A DNA stretch of 64,000 nucleotides from Aspidapion aeneum (lineage: Eukaryota; Arthropoda; Insecta; Coleoptera; Brentidae), in assembly GCA_963576565.1 (NCBI GenBank), contig OY755039.1:77412789-77476788 (forward strand). Reading direction: 5' to 3'. The notes beneath the pieces were generated by a model that saw only the letters and a list, made by a program, of their open reading frames with translations, had not been told where the DNA came from and searched no databases. Both the position numbers and the translations under genes were made by a program. Below are positions 33,255-43,270 of the stretch, in pieces (position 1 is the stretch's first letter; the number at the start of each line of letters is the position of its first letter).

Positions 33255-33785
33255 CAGTTTTCCTCCACTAATCATTTATGTGTTTTTATATGTCCAAAAC
33301 GGAGCATGCGGCCTTTCGATTAAAGACACATATTCAGCAGCATTTTTTTTTAAATTAAGAAATAACTTACAATATAATACTAACAACGTAGAGAAGGCCA
33401 AAATGTAACACAAAGTGTTATTTATTAAAAATTTTAAACTAATGCTGTGTTTGTCGTTATAACAAAGGATTGCAGCACAAAAATATTCTTTAATATAAAG
33501 AAAATAATACCCGGGCCTAAAATTTGGTCGTCACGTGATGCGTTTTTTTTAATAAGTTTGGGCGTCCATAGGTGGAAACTAAGCTTTACACATAAGTCTG
33601 TCTCGTACTTTTTATATAGGTCAAAAAGAAGGAACATAATTAAAGAAAAATAACAGAGATGTTGAGAGGAAATATTCAAAAGACAGAATAGTTTGCGGGC
33701 AGTTTCCTAAAAGGGGGACAGCATAGTTCGTAGACACCGGTGTTTCGTCGTTACTGGGATACCTAAGCTTGGACGTGATCATAAG
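33255..33785. other. no recognisable gene
   Basis: AT-rich spacer before the first RTE-like copy; the short ORFs on both strands are not recognisable. Confidence 0.3.
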
Positions 33786-33789
33786 GGAT

Positions 33790-35063
33790 GAAGATTAATG
33801 AATTAATGGTGACTAGTACGCTAAGCAGAATATACGGTAAAATAATAAGAAATAAAGTGGAGAGCGAATATAAAGACATGGAGGCAGAAGAATAAGCTGG
33901 TTTCAGGGCGGGTAGATCGACTTCAGATCATCTCTTTTGTATAACCCAAGTTATTGAAAAGAAAATGGTATACGGACAAGAGCTGCATCTGCTTCACGTC
34001 GATTTGCAGAAGGCATATGATAGTATACCACTAAATCTACTTTGGAAAGCGTTGGAAAACACAAACATAAGTGTACAACTAATTAAGGGCATCAAAGAGT
34101 TATACCGCAATAGTAAGGCAAAAGTTAAAATAAAAGCAAAACTAACCAATGGCTTTCAAGTAAATAAATGTCTTAAACAAGGTTGCTGTATCTCGCCTAC
34201 GCTCTTCAAGATATACTTGGAACAAGTCCTTAAAGTATGGAAGAGAAAATGCCAAAACATGGGAATTCCGTTGGACGAAACCACCTTGTATACTTTATGT
34301 TTCGCCGATGATCAGATAGTAGTAGCTCAGGATTATGACGACCTCGAATATATGACACGAAAACTAATAGAAGAGTACAATAAGTGGGGACTAGAGGTTA
34401 ATCTCAATAAGACAGAGTATATGTGTATCGGTGGAATGAAACAGGATCTAATCTTAAATACCGGGCAGCGAATTCAGTCCTGTGATGAGTATAAATACTT
34501 AGGTCTAAAAATTACAGCTGACGGAACACTAGACAAAGCTATAAAAGATCGAAACGTACAAGGAAGAAAAGCAATAACATAATATTAAATGGAATAATTT
34601 AGGACCAAAGTATATCAAAGCATAACAAAAAGCTTATATATAACACCATTGTAAAAAGTATTATTACATACGGCTCAGAAGTATGGCCAATCAAGGATAG
34701 AACAGAAAATATGCTTTCCGCTACGGCCTATTGGAGAAGAGCAGCAGGGAAATCAAAAAGAGAAAGAGTTACAAATCAAAGAATAAGAGAAATTATGACA
34801 GTGGGTGAACGTACTTTAGTGGATGATATAAGAACAAAACAACTGGTGAGGTACGGACATGTACAAAGAATGAATGATGAAAGACTACCTAAACAAATAC
34901 TACAATGGAAACCAACTGGCCGAAGAAAATTAGGACGGCCAAGGAGAAGCTGGAGAGAAGGAATAGACAGTGAAATAAGAATAAGAGGCCTAGATGATGA
35001 ATTATGGGTAAACAGAAACGAGTGGAGATTGGGTATCGGAAGACGTAGAACGTTGTGATACCG

Positions 35064-35115
<52 letters not shown>
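33790..35115 (+). pseudogene. RTE-like LINE, copy 1 (5' truncated, broken)
   Basis: It encodes the RT and C-terminal parts of a non-LTR polyprotein. Visible: AGFRAGRSTSDHLF, VDLQKAYDSIPL, CLKQGCCISPTLF, the catalytic CFADDQ, then LEVNLNKTEYMCIGG. A second open part is at 34711-35058 (AAGKSKRERVTNQR, IRTKQLVRYGHVQRMNDE, RRKLGRPRRSW, GIGRRRTL). A stop near 33893 and frame changes around 34.58-34.70 kb break the frame. The endonuclease is missing. The element ends in a (TA)n run after ACCGATAA, the same end as copies 2 and 3, consistent with RTE-type microsatellite tails. Confidence 0.85.
35067..35115 (+). repeat. (TA)n tail of RTE-like copy 1
   Basis: An uninterrupted TA run of about 24 units directly after ACCGATAAA. 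Copies 2 and 3 have shorter versions in the same place, so the run belongs to the LINE tail. Confidence 0.9.
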
Positions 35116-35118
<3 letters not shown>

Positions 35119-35454
35119 TGAAATTAATGGTCATATCTTAAAATTTTATATTTTTGGGCTAGGTTATTTACTGAGACTGATTACATATGCCTCCGTAGTG
35201 TTTAAAAAATAACTTAATTTGAGAAGCTTTCGGTACACTGTGCGATGGCAGTTTATTTTCGGGTATAAGGAAAGGGTCCTCTTTCCGATTTTCAACATCC
35301 AACTACTATACTCCCAAACTAAATTAAGGATACGACGGTGATGGGGAGGCATCTGTGACCGCACCCCTATTTTAGCCCACTCTTCGTGCACACAGCACCC
35401 GCGCTCGAGTCAGCTAAATTTTGTTTCCAGGATACATAGTCAAATAAATGTTAA
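35116..35454. other. no recognisable gene
   Basis: Spacer between the RTE-like tail and the Penelope-like element. Confidence 0.35.
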
Positions 35455-35600
35455 ATTAATAGTAAATGTACCTCCACCTATGGTCATATTTGTCACATCT
35501 TCAGCAATTGCAGTTACACAAATTGTGAAAGGCTTTCGCGGCCATCGTCCAATGGTGGGTGTGCTTTCGGGCTGTTCGGCCGTCGTCGTTGGAAATTCGT

Positions 35601-35635
35601 TCTCGCCATCTCGAGTGGATGGCATCTTCAGGAGA
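35601..35635 (-). ncRNA. hammerhead ribozyme remnant, catalytic 8 nt deleted
   Basis: The sense terminal repeat has TCTC, CTGAAGA and the full stem II (GCCATC/GATGGC). It then goes straight to GAGAACG, whereas the inverted copy has GAAACGTC before GAGAACG. The loss of these 8 nt removes the GAAA core, stem III and the cleavage site and leaves everything else identical, so this copy cannot self-cleave. Confidence 0.85.
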
Positions 35636-36107
35636 TGTTGACTGTTTGTCGGCTTCTCGAAGACTGGTGGTTAGTCTGTCGCGGGCGCAGGTTATATACA
35701 ATATGGTGGGCGGGGCGTATATCAGAGCTGGTCGGTGATTGGTCACATTTCCTTGATTCAGTTTTGTTATTGTAAGCGAGCCGTTTAGTGTTTTTAAGAA
35801 CCGGTACCCATGTTCTGTTAATTTTAAGAGTTTCTTCAGATCTGTTGAAGTTCTGCTGGTGTTTATGAATTTCGATTGCTTCTCTATAGAGTCTTGGATA
35901 GTATGAAGAGGAGGCGCAGAGAACTTGTGTATCTTCGAATTTTATTCGGTGGTCTTCATTGTTTAGTGTGTGGTCTGCAACTGCGGATTTTTCCGTATGT
36001 CCGAGTTGACAGTTGGCTTTGTGTTCTTTGATTCTTGTGTTTACGGACCGTTTGGTTGTTCCGATGTAGACACTTCCACAGGTACAGGGAATGCGGTATA
36101 CCCCCGA
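35628..36107 (-). pseudogene. PLE GIY-YIG endonuclease domain, frameshifted from the RT
   Basis: The GIY-YIG nuclease nicks target DNA for integration. After the frame slip in the C-run at 36101-36105 the minus strand reads GVYRIPCTCGSVYIGTTKRS (the GIY and YIG strands as VYR and VYIG). It continues with NTRIKEHKANCQLG (catalytic Arg position), ADHTLNNEDHRI, SSSYYPRLYREAIEIHK (catalytic Glu) and the tail RSEETLKINRTWVPVL. The frame stays open into the terminal repeat and stops at TGA 35630-35628. That TGA lies inside the CTGA of the ribozyme core, so the ribozyme and the end of the ORF overlap. Confidence 0.9.
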
Positions 36108-37281
36108 AGAACTTCGTAAGCGGGTTCCTTATATCCTTCGCAGATCTGAGGTGGTTCTCGATCTTCTTAGATGGCTTGAAGATCGTTTTTATGTTGTGTT
36201 TTCCCAGAATACGTCCGATCCTATCTGTCACTCTAGGGATGTAGGGCAGAAAGGCTCTTGAAGTAACTTCGCGGCTGCTCAGTCCACCGCTACTGTTACT
36301 TCTAGTGCTCGGCTTTGGTCGTATACATTTATCTATGTCGCTTTGAGTGTATCCATTTGCCACGAGGGCGTTTTTAAGATGTTTTAATTCTTTGTCTAGA
36401 TGTTCTGGTTCGCAGATTCTTTTCGCCCTCTCTACCAATGTTCTTATTACCCCTTTTCGTTGGCACGGGTGGTGGTTAGATGTGTTGTTTAGGTAGCGGT
36501 CTGTGTGAGTAAGTTATCTGTATACGGTATGTCCTAGTCGTCCCTCTTTCCTCGTTACTAGTACGTCAAGACATGCTAATTCTCTGTTGTTCTCTGTTTC
36601 CATTGTAAATTGTATACTGGGGTGTATGCTGTTAATATGGTTGAGAAATTCGTTAAGGCTGTCTCTACCATAAGGCCAAACGACAAAAGTGTCATCTACA
36701 TATCGAAACCAGACATTGGGTTTATAAGGGGCATTATTCAACGCCTTCTCTTCTAATTTCTCCATGAAAAAGTTCGCAATCACTGGCGATAAAGGGCTAC
36801 CCATTGATACTCCATCGATCTGTTCATAAATTTGTTCATTGAAGGTGAAATATGATGTCGTTAGGCAGATTTTAAACAGGTCGGTGATGTCTTTCGGAAA
36901 AATGTGTTCCACTTCCCTCATTGCCTCGGCCAAAGGTACCTTCGTGAACAAAGACACAACATCAAAGCTAACTAAGATGTCTTTCTCGTCCATGACGATG
37001 TTTTTGATCTTCTCAATAAAGTGGGTGGAGTCTCTTACATACGAATCCGTTAGTCCGATGTGGGGTTGCAAGAAGGAAGCAAGATATTTCGCAAGTTTGT
37101 ATGTTGGTGAGCCTATAGTACTGACAATGGGACGAAGACGCAGATCGTTTTTGTGGATTTTTGGTAGTCCATACAATCTCGGAGTCAGGGCTTCACTTTG
37201 GCATAGCATCTTCTTGAGTGGGTCTTTCAATGAAGAAATCTTAATTAAGTGATTCACTTTTTTAATTGCGGGTTGTGTAGG
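36108..37281 (-). pseudogene. PLE reverse transcriptase and linker, one in-frame stop
   Basis: Reads RNA of the element into DNA. From the N-terminal side: CQSEALTPRLYGLPKIHK, LRPIVSTIGSPTYKLAKYL, ILVSFDVVSLFTKVPL (first catalytic Asp), GVSMGSPLSPVIANFFME, WFRYVDDTFVVWP (catalytic YVDD) and FTMETENNRELACLDVLV. A single TAA at 36514-36516 interrupts the frame. It then continues through ERAKRICEPEHLDKELKHLK, SRAFLPYIPRVTDRIG and SAKDIRNPLTK to a C-run at 36101-36105 where the frame slips. The SPTYKL, SFDV and YVDD pattern is Penelope-specific. Only two disabling changes are visible in the retained part, so decay is modest. Confidence 0.9.
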
Positions 37282-37282
37282 A

Positions 37283-37530
37283 CACTAAACGGTTCGCTTA
37301 CAATAACAAAACCGAATCAAGGGAATGTGACCAATCACCGACCAGCTCTGATATACGCCCCGCCCACCATAGCGTATATAACCTGCGCCCGCGACAGACT
37401 AACCACCAGTCTGCGAGAAGCCGACAAACAGTCAACATCTCCTGAAGATGCCATCCACTCGAGATGGCGAAACGTCGAGAACGAATTTCAAACGACGACG
37501 GCCGAACAGCCCGAAAGCACACCCACAATT
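37283..37530 (+). repeat. inverted PLE terminal-repeat copy
   Basis: It starts CACTAAACGGTTCGCTTAC and ends near CGAAAGCACACCCACAATTG. It runs opposite to the RT and matches the sense terminal repeat at 35520-35795 (minus) with few changes. It lies directly against the truncated RT, as in many Penelope insertions. Confidence 0.85.
37438..37480 (+). ncRNA. hammerhead ribozyme, complete type I core
   Basis: Stem I TCTC (37438-37441) pairs with GAGA (37477-37480). The core CTGAAGA is at 37442-37448. Stem II GCCATC (37450-37455) pairs with GATGGC (37463-37468) around loop CACTCGA. GAAA is at 37469-37472, and CGT followed by C37476 is the expected cleavage site (GTC). Stem III is only the 2 bp AC/GT with no loop. 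That short stem III is known from PLE hammerheads, which work best as dimers because ACGT is self-complementary. All invariant core bases (CUGANGA, GAAA, UH) are present. Confidence 0.85.
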
Positions 37531-37657
37531 GCAGTTATGTTTTCAAGTATTTTAAGTTGTGTTCATTTCTTTTGTTGAGTAGATGATATACAGTCATGAT
37601 TTCCTACGGGTGTTATTGTAAGTAACATAGATTTCGACCTTTAATTAGACAGTTAAG

Positions 37658-39090
37658 CACAGTGAGCCTGAACGAAGTACAGGTTACATAAAAATGGTTC
37701 CAAAAACTAATTGCACATTCTGAATGAACTCTTTCCTGATTCAGAACCACATTCATATAAATCCTAGCTGATCCTCTTCTCGAAATTTTATCAATTTTTT
37801 GCCATTTTTCTAGTTAGTCAAGGCGCTGGCTCCTGTCACGTGTGACCTAATATGTGCGCTCAGTTTGACTGCGGGACATTGTTAAGCACACATAGGTGTC
37901 TAAAAAAAGTTTGGTCACGTGGTCAAATCCGATTTTAATTTTCTAAGGCTTGTTATACTCCCTTTTTAAAGGCAAATAAATTTTGTTATTACAGATTTTT
38001 TAATAAATCAAGTAGTTTTTGAGATATACCAAGATTATTAGTATTTCCGCTGGGAAAAGAATTAAAATAATACCCATGCTCATTTTATTGTAGCTACAAT
38101 ATGATTGACGTTTGTTTTTTTTTTGCTACACAGAAGGCTTTACAGAAGAGGATATTGACTTTATGTTTTTAAAGTTCGATGGATGGTACCCCTAAAGACT
38201 GCCTTAAAGAGGGTGGTTTCTAAAACTGTTCATAAGAAAATACAAAAAGTGAATTTGCAGCGAAACGTTGCATCCTAGCGAAAAACGTCAAGTACTTTTA
38301 ATTCCGCTTCTTCTGATTATTGTCATATCTTTTAAAATTTTTAAGAAAAAAATCGATTTTGCATCGAAAACATGGAATTTTTACAAAATTGTATATTTTA
38401 GCTGGCTTGTACAGCTAACTATCAAAGCAAGTGATACATCAGAAAAAGCGAAATTAAAAGTACTATAAAAATTATCGCCGCAAATTCACTTTTTCTATAA
38501 TATCGTAAACAGTTTCAGAAACCAGTTAAGTTAAGGCAGTCTTTAGGGGTACAATCCAACGAACTTTAAAAACATATAGTCAATATCCTCTTCTGTACAA
38601 GGTTTAAAGCCTTCTATGTAACAAAAAAAACAAATGTCAATAATATTGTAGCTACAATAAAATGAGCATGGATATTATTTTAACTTATTTGCGAGCGGAA
38701 ATACTAATAATCTTGGTATATATCACAAACTACGTAATTTATCAAAAAATGTGTTATGACAAAATTTGTTTGCCTTTCAAAAAGAAGTAAAACAAGCTTT
38801 AAAAAATTAAAATAGTACGACTGTGTAAGGAGATACGACTAAACAAAAAACTTTTAATTTGGCTGCGATTTTCAAAGATGGCGGCCAAATGGCAATGAGT
38901 TCGACCAAGTGACCAAACTTTTTTTATACTGCTATGGGTGCTTAATAAAGCCCCGCAGGCAAACTGAGCGCACATATTAGGTCACACGTGACAGGACCCA
39001 GCGCCTAGACTAACTAGAAAAAAGGCAAAAAATTGATAAAATTTCGAGAAGAGGATCAGCTAGGATTTATCTTCATTCAGACACACTGTG
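37658..39090. mobile_element. self-complementary element with CACAGTG ends, copy 1
   Basis: The ends CACAGTGAGCCTGAACGAAG and the inverted TTCATTCAGACACACTGTG are flanked by TAAG on both sides (37654-37657, 39091-39094), a perfect 4 bp TSD. The interior is a long inverted repeat centred near 38.4 kb: GATCCTCTTCTCGAAATTTT, CACGTGTGACCTAATATGTG, TTTTATTGTAGCTACAATAT and ACAGAAGAGGATATTGACT all recur inverted on the other side. No transposase. A second copy lies at 59431-60988. Confidence 0.85.
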
Positions 39091-39094
39091 TAAG

Positions 39095-39558
39095 AAGTCC
39101 AATCGAAAGTTTTGCAAGTTCGTTTCGCGATTACTTTTCACTTTTGCTGTTGTATTTATTGTTATAAATTTAGGGGTTCCATCTGTTTCGAATACCATTT
39201 TCATGATCTGGCACTTTGTTTACGTAAATTTATTCATATGTTTATTATTACTTTCGTTTTAGTGTGTGTCATGGAACTTTTTTTTCTATGACCTGTAAAC
39301 TCAGGGGTTAAGCTTGAGAGATTTCCTGAGAATTTATGCTTCATGCAATTTTTAATGTGCAAATGGAATCTTTGTTTTTACTAGATTCTTGGATTTACTG
39401 CTACTATAGCAGTTTGCTTTGTTTATATTTACGCCCAGCTAATTGAACTTTTTCACTTGTAAAAGAAGAATTTTTTAAATAATTTTTTAGAATATTTTAG
39501 GGTTTTCCTTATTTATTGTTATCAAAATTATACTACTGATGTATATTAGGTCACTTTT
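39095..39558. other. no recognisable gene
   Basis: No supported feature. Confidence 0.35.
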
Positions 39559-39735
39559 GTTGTACTCACTTTTACATCACCTCAATAAACGGATGCCGCT
39601 GAAGAGTTTGTCATTGGTCATAGTAATACACTGTTGAAAAGAAAATTTTATTGTCTATAATAAAGGTAATTACATATTTTTTCCTAAGAAGCTTAATTTT
39701 TAAGAAAATTTGAAGAAAACCTCAAAATTAAGGGG
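39559..39735 (+). repeat. stray module of the 7.66 kb foldback family
   Basis: AATAAACGGATGCCGCTGAA, GAGTTTGTCATTGGTCAT, AAATTTTATTGTCTATAATA and AAGCTTAATTTTTAAGAAAA match the arm module at 24.06-24.20 kb. Only one module is present. Confidence 0.7.
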
Positions 39736-39759
39736 TGTACTCTTCTCCCTTGATTCCCC

Positions 39760-40485
39760 CGGCTCCGGAACGAAATAGCGATGTACAAAATAGCGGTATC
39801 GAAATAGCGACAATCACAATAGCGATGTAATGAAAGGGCGACTATCAAAATAGCGATGTTACAAAATAGCGAAGTAACAAACTAGCGATGTAACAAAATA
39901 GCGATTGTAACAAAATAGCGACTATCAAAATAGCGATGTAACAAAATAGCGTCGGTCAAAAAAAACTTTCCTGACTTTTTTCCCGGGATCCTAGAGGGTG
40001 TAAATCCGAACCGAACCGAACCAAACAGAATTCGGTTCGGTTCAGTTCAAAACACATTCGCTTTGGTTCTGTTCGAACCGAATTCGGTTCGGTTCTGTTC
40101 GAACAGAATTGGGTTTAGTTCAGTTTGGTTCGGATCGGATTCACACTCCCTAGGAGCCTGCGAAAGAAGTCAGGGTAGATTTCTTTTTGAAGTAATATGC
40201 TGGTTCGGATCGGTTCGGTTCGGTTTGGAACTGGATTTACACCCTCTAGGATCATGGGAAAACAGGCATGCGCTATTTTCTATTTTGATACATCGCTATT
40301 TTGATTGTCGCTATTTTGATACATCGCTATTTTGATATGTCGCTGTTTTCTTACAAACGCTATTTTGATACATCGCTATTTTAATACTCGCTCTTTCATT
40401 ACATCGCTATTTTGATAGTCGCTATTTCATTACTCGCCATTTCGTACGTCGCTATTTTGTACATCGCTATTTCGTTCCAGAGCCG
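39760..40485. mobile_element. foldback of inverted AATAGCG tandem repeats
   Basis: The left arm (39760-39957) repeats AAAATAGCGATGTAACA and AAAATAGCGACTATC units of 15-20 bp. The right arm (40270-40485) repeats the complement (CGCTATTTTGATACAT). The ends GGCTCCGGAACGAAATAGCG and the inverted CGCTATTTCGTTCCAGAGCC differ by one base. The centre (39958-40268) is a GGTTCG-rich inverted segment with perfect 19 bp inverted copies of TCCTAGAGGGTGTAAATCC at 39989-40007 and 40233-40251. It shares that segment with the element at 30.8-31.5 kb. Confidence 0.8.
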
Positions 40486-40715
40486 ATTTCCCCTAGGTAC
40501 GGCCTTGCCTCAGAGTGCCTTGCCATTTTGTAGTACAAATGGCATACGCCGGAGCTAAATCAATAAGTACTGTTCTTCAAATGTAGGCTTTTAAAACCAT
40601 GAAAAATTCCCTTATTCAAGATCATAAAATTTTGTGTAGAAAATAAAGATATATTTGCGGTTCTTACCACTTGTCAACCTTCGTCGCTCAGATTCTATTT
40701 CATGTAAAAGTGAGA

Positions 40716-40718
<3 letters not shown>

Positions 40719-40749
<31 letters not shown>
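40719..40749 (+). repeat. (GA)n microsatellite
   Basis: About 15 GA units after GTGTGAGAGA. The serine/leucine run in the minus-strand ORF here is its translation. Confidence 0.9.
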
Positions 40750-40753
<4 letters not shown>

Positions 40754-41769
40754 CTAATAAAGTATCTTGGTTTATAAAGGTAGGATAAAAATCTGCAATC
40801 TGTTACAGGATTTAGTTGTCCAAAATCAACGCCAAAACTACTTATCACCAAAACAGTCCAGGTTAAGAATTTTGCTTTTGCTTAACATTCCTTAATTTAT
40901 CTTAAAGTTAGGTTAGAATTTACCTAATATGTGTGGTTTGCCGCCAGCCAACCAAACAGACTAGGCTAACTGTTTCTTCTATTCTATGTGAACTATGACG
41001 CTCGCCCAGCGAACACCGCGACATTTGCAAGTGACGCAGTATTTTATTGCCCTCTTCCAGATAAGCCCGAGGATTTTGTTAGGATTTCGAAAACCAACGA
41101 GATGGGGATTCTAGAAACATTTCTAGAACAACTATAGTATGCAAAAAGGCCAGGATGATGAACATAGTTTAAGTTGAAATCTTGAGTAATCTAGAGTTAA
41201 TGTTTGAGGTATAAACTTAATGTTAACCAACAGCTTTTGCTTTTTCAATCATAGAGGGGTCCCAGAATAAATAGTACATAGTAAAACTTTAGAGTCTTTG
41301 CGTAAAACTATTAAGGTTGGGCTACACTCACAAAGCCGAACTACAGAATGTCAACAAAAAAAAATTCGAATTTTTTATAACTCAATAAATCTAACAAAAA
41401 TTGGGCAAAATAGGAATTCGCAAAAAAGTACATACATAAAAAAATTTAAAACAAAAAAGTTATCTATGTAACTTAAAATCGGCCAATAATCTATAACTTA
41501 AAATTGACCAATTAATTTAATATAAATTTTTTATTTTGTGTTTAATATTCTTAAATGAATAAAAACATATATTTTCATGTGCATATTGTCATAACACACA
41601 CGCACTAAAAAGTAGCCGTTTTCTAACAAGTACAGAAAGTTAAAGAGTTTAAATACGCAAATGTGTTCTGTGTGTGTAAAACAATTGAAGAAAATGCGTT
41701 ATTTTTCTTCAAAAGGCTTAAAACAAGCCCTATTTTCATTTGCAAGTCCTTTTTTTACGATACCTTTGT
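40750..41769. other. no recognisable gene
   Basis: No supported feature. 40990-41050 is GC-richer. Confidence 0.3.
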
Positions 41770-42116
41770 TAAAAAGCTAAATATTCAGGCGATGAAGGTG
41801 CTATCTACCATAACTTTTTTTTCAAACAATGGATAAAGGTGTCAAGGTAACATGACACCTTTCTCCACTGGTCGGTGTAAAATTATTTCTAGAATAAGAA
41901 AAACTCTGCTTCTCTAGATTTGGAAAATTTTTTCCATAACTTTGAAAAAAGCTGCACATTTTGAACAAAAATAATATCGAGCTTGGTGAAGTCCTTTTTT
42001 TTACGCTACCTTTGTTAGAAATATTCAGGTAATAATGTACCATATTTTTTTCAATAAAATTAATGGACAAAGATGTCAAGGTAACATGACATTTTTACCC
42101 ACTGCTCGGTTAAAAG
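41770..42116 (+). repeat. diverged tandem duplication, ~220 bp unit
   Basis: The blocks AAATATTCAGG, AATGGATAAAGGTGTCAAGG, TAACATGACACCTTT and CCACTGGTCGGT around 41775-41880 recur around 42010-42110 as AATATTCAGG, AATGGACAAAGATGTCAAGG, TAACATGACATTTTT and CCACTGCTCGGT. Confidence 0.65.
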
Positions 42117-42368
42117 GAGCTTGGTGAAAAAGTCAGTTTTAGAGATGGTGTGAAATGGATTAGAGTTGACGAGTTTGGCAGCTATTTATATAAAGAAAAT
42201 TATGATGAATGCTCACCATTTTTTAAAGTAGATGTGTTCAAAAAAGGAAGTAGGGTAATTCGCAAGGAGGACAATATTACACTACAAAGAATTACAGAGA
42301 AAAGAGAAGGTCGTACTGGTGAAAAATTAGGTAACTTGCGTGAACAGTTGAAATATGTTAGAAAATAG
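42117..42368 (+). pseudogene. short coding remnant of unknown origin
   Basis: From the stop at 42111-42113 the frame is open to 42368: GEKVSFRDGVKWIRVDEFGS, then YLYKENYDECSPFFKVDVFK, then a basic tail KKGSRVIRKEDN and a KREGRTGEK segment. The composition is unlike the AT-run ORFs nearby and looks like real protein. There is no start methionine in a good place and no neighbour that explains it. I do not recognise the family, and it may be the edge of a transposon ORF or a host exon. Confidence 0.3.
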
Positions 42369-42779
42369 TACTAATGATTCTCTGAAAAATTTTTTGAAGA
42401 AAACGACGAAAATCATAAAAAAAAGAAGAACCAATTAGTTTCACTAGATAAGTCTAAGAGATTTTGTTACATTTTTTTAAAAAATGCATATTTTTGAGTA
42501 CATGACACCATTTTCCATTTACTTTCAACACAGGTTTTGTCAGTTTCTCATGACTTAAAGTACCAGTTTACCCTAAAATATTAAAGTTTTTTTAAATTGA
42601 TAAATAGGCAAAAATTTTTTTGAATTAGACTATCAGTAAATGCCCAAAATTACATTAGCAAAAAAGTTCCAATCGAAGATCTTAATACCCATTTTTCTTG
42701 GAATAAATATTTTGCGACATGGCGCCTTTATCCACTTGTGTCTTCAATTGTTTTTCAATGACCGTACTTAGCGCAAGAT
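42369..42779. other. no recognisable gene
   Basis: AT-rich. GACACCATTTTCCATTTAC (42507) and GGCGCCTTTATCCACTTG (42722) echo the duplicated blocks upstream. Confidence 0.3.
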
Positions 42780-43270
42780 AAATGGATCCATGACGGATGT
42801 GATACCTTCCCAGCATTAGGACACTTCAAGTAAAGCCATGATATTTATATCAGCGTTAAAAACAGTTTTTTGTTAATATCTTAGAAATTAAAGCGCCAAC
42901 GAGATTTTTGGTTAATACACAAATTATTGAGCCAAACTTATTGATGCGATGCTCCGTTAAAAAGTTAGCATTTTTAATCATTTATAATTGTCAAAAAACT
43001 GTCATTAGCATTAATTTGACCAAAATGTAATCAGCTCGTGAGAGTGTCGAACACTATTTTACCTGAAAAATTTATGGGACTCCGTGTAGCGGTTTAGGAG
43101 CTATCGTGTTACGGACAGTAATACACTTACACAAACACACACACAGACACACATCACGACGATATTACTAAGAGAGGTCAAAATACACGTAAATAAGACA
43201 TTTTCGGCGTTATCTCAAAAACAATTTTTTCGTCGAAAATAATACTTTTTCTAGCTATTGCTGCGCGGGC
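42780..43270 (+). repeat. AC-core dispersed repeat, uninterrupted copy
   Basis: Runs from AAATGGATCCATGACGGATG through CAGCTCGTGAGAGTGTCG, TAGCGGTTTAGGAGCTATCG, TGTTACGGACAG and a short ACACAC run to TTTTCGGCGTTATCTC. It shows the original order at the sites where the 48-50.8 kb copy has been interrupted. Confidence 0.75.

Larger units (their letters stand above)
35455..37530 (-). mobile_element. Penelope-like element (PLE) with inverted terminal-repeat copy
   Basis: In sense order (minus strand): an antisense copy of the terminal repeat (37283-37530), then a 5'-truncated RT, linker, GIY-YIG nuclease and the sense terminal repeat (about 35455-35795). The two terminal copies share GACCAATCACCGACCAGCTC, TATACGCCCCGCCCACCATA and CAACATCTCCTGAAGATGCC. 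PLEs are retroelements that use a telomerase-related RT and often carry a partial inverted or direct copy of their terminal repeat. Full copies are longer at the RT N-terminus, so this one is truncated. Confidence 0.9.

Noticed and set aside
37658..37680. V(D)J-type or Transib signal (CACAGTG heptamer)
   Set aside because: There is no nonamer at 12 or 23 bp spacing that I can see, and the TSDs are 4 bp, not the 5 bp of Transib.
39760..40485. CRISPR-like array because of regular AATAGCG repeats
   Set aside because: The units are 15-20 bp with no unique spacers, appear in both orientations as arms of a foldback, and the setting is eukaryotic.
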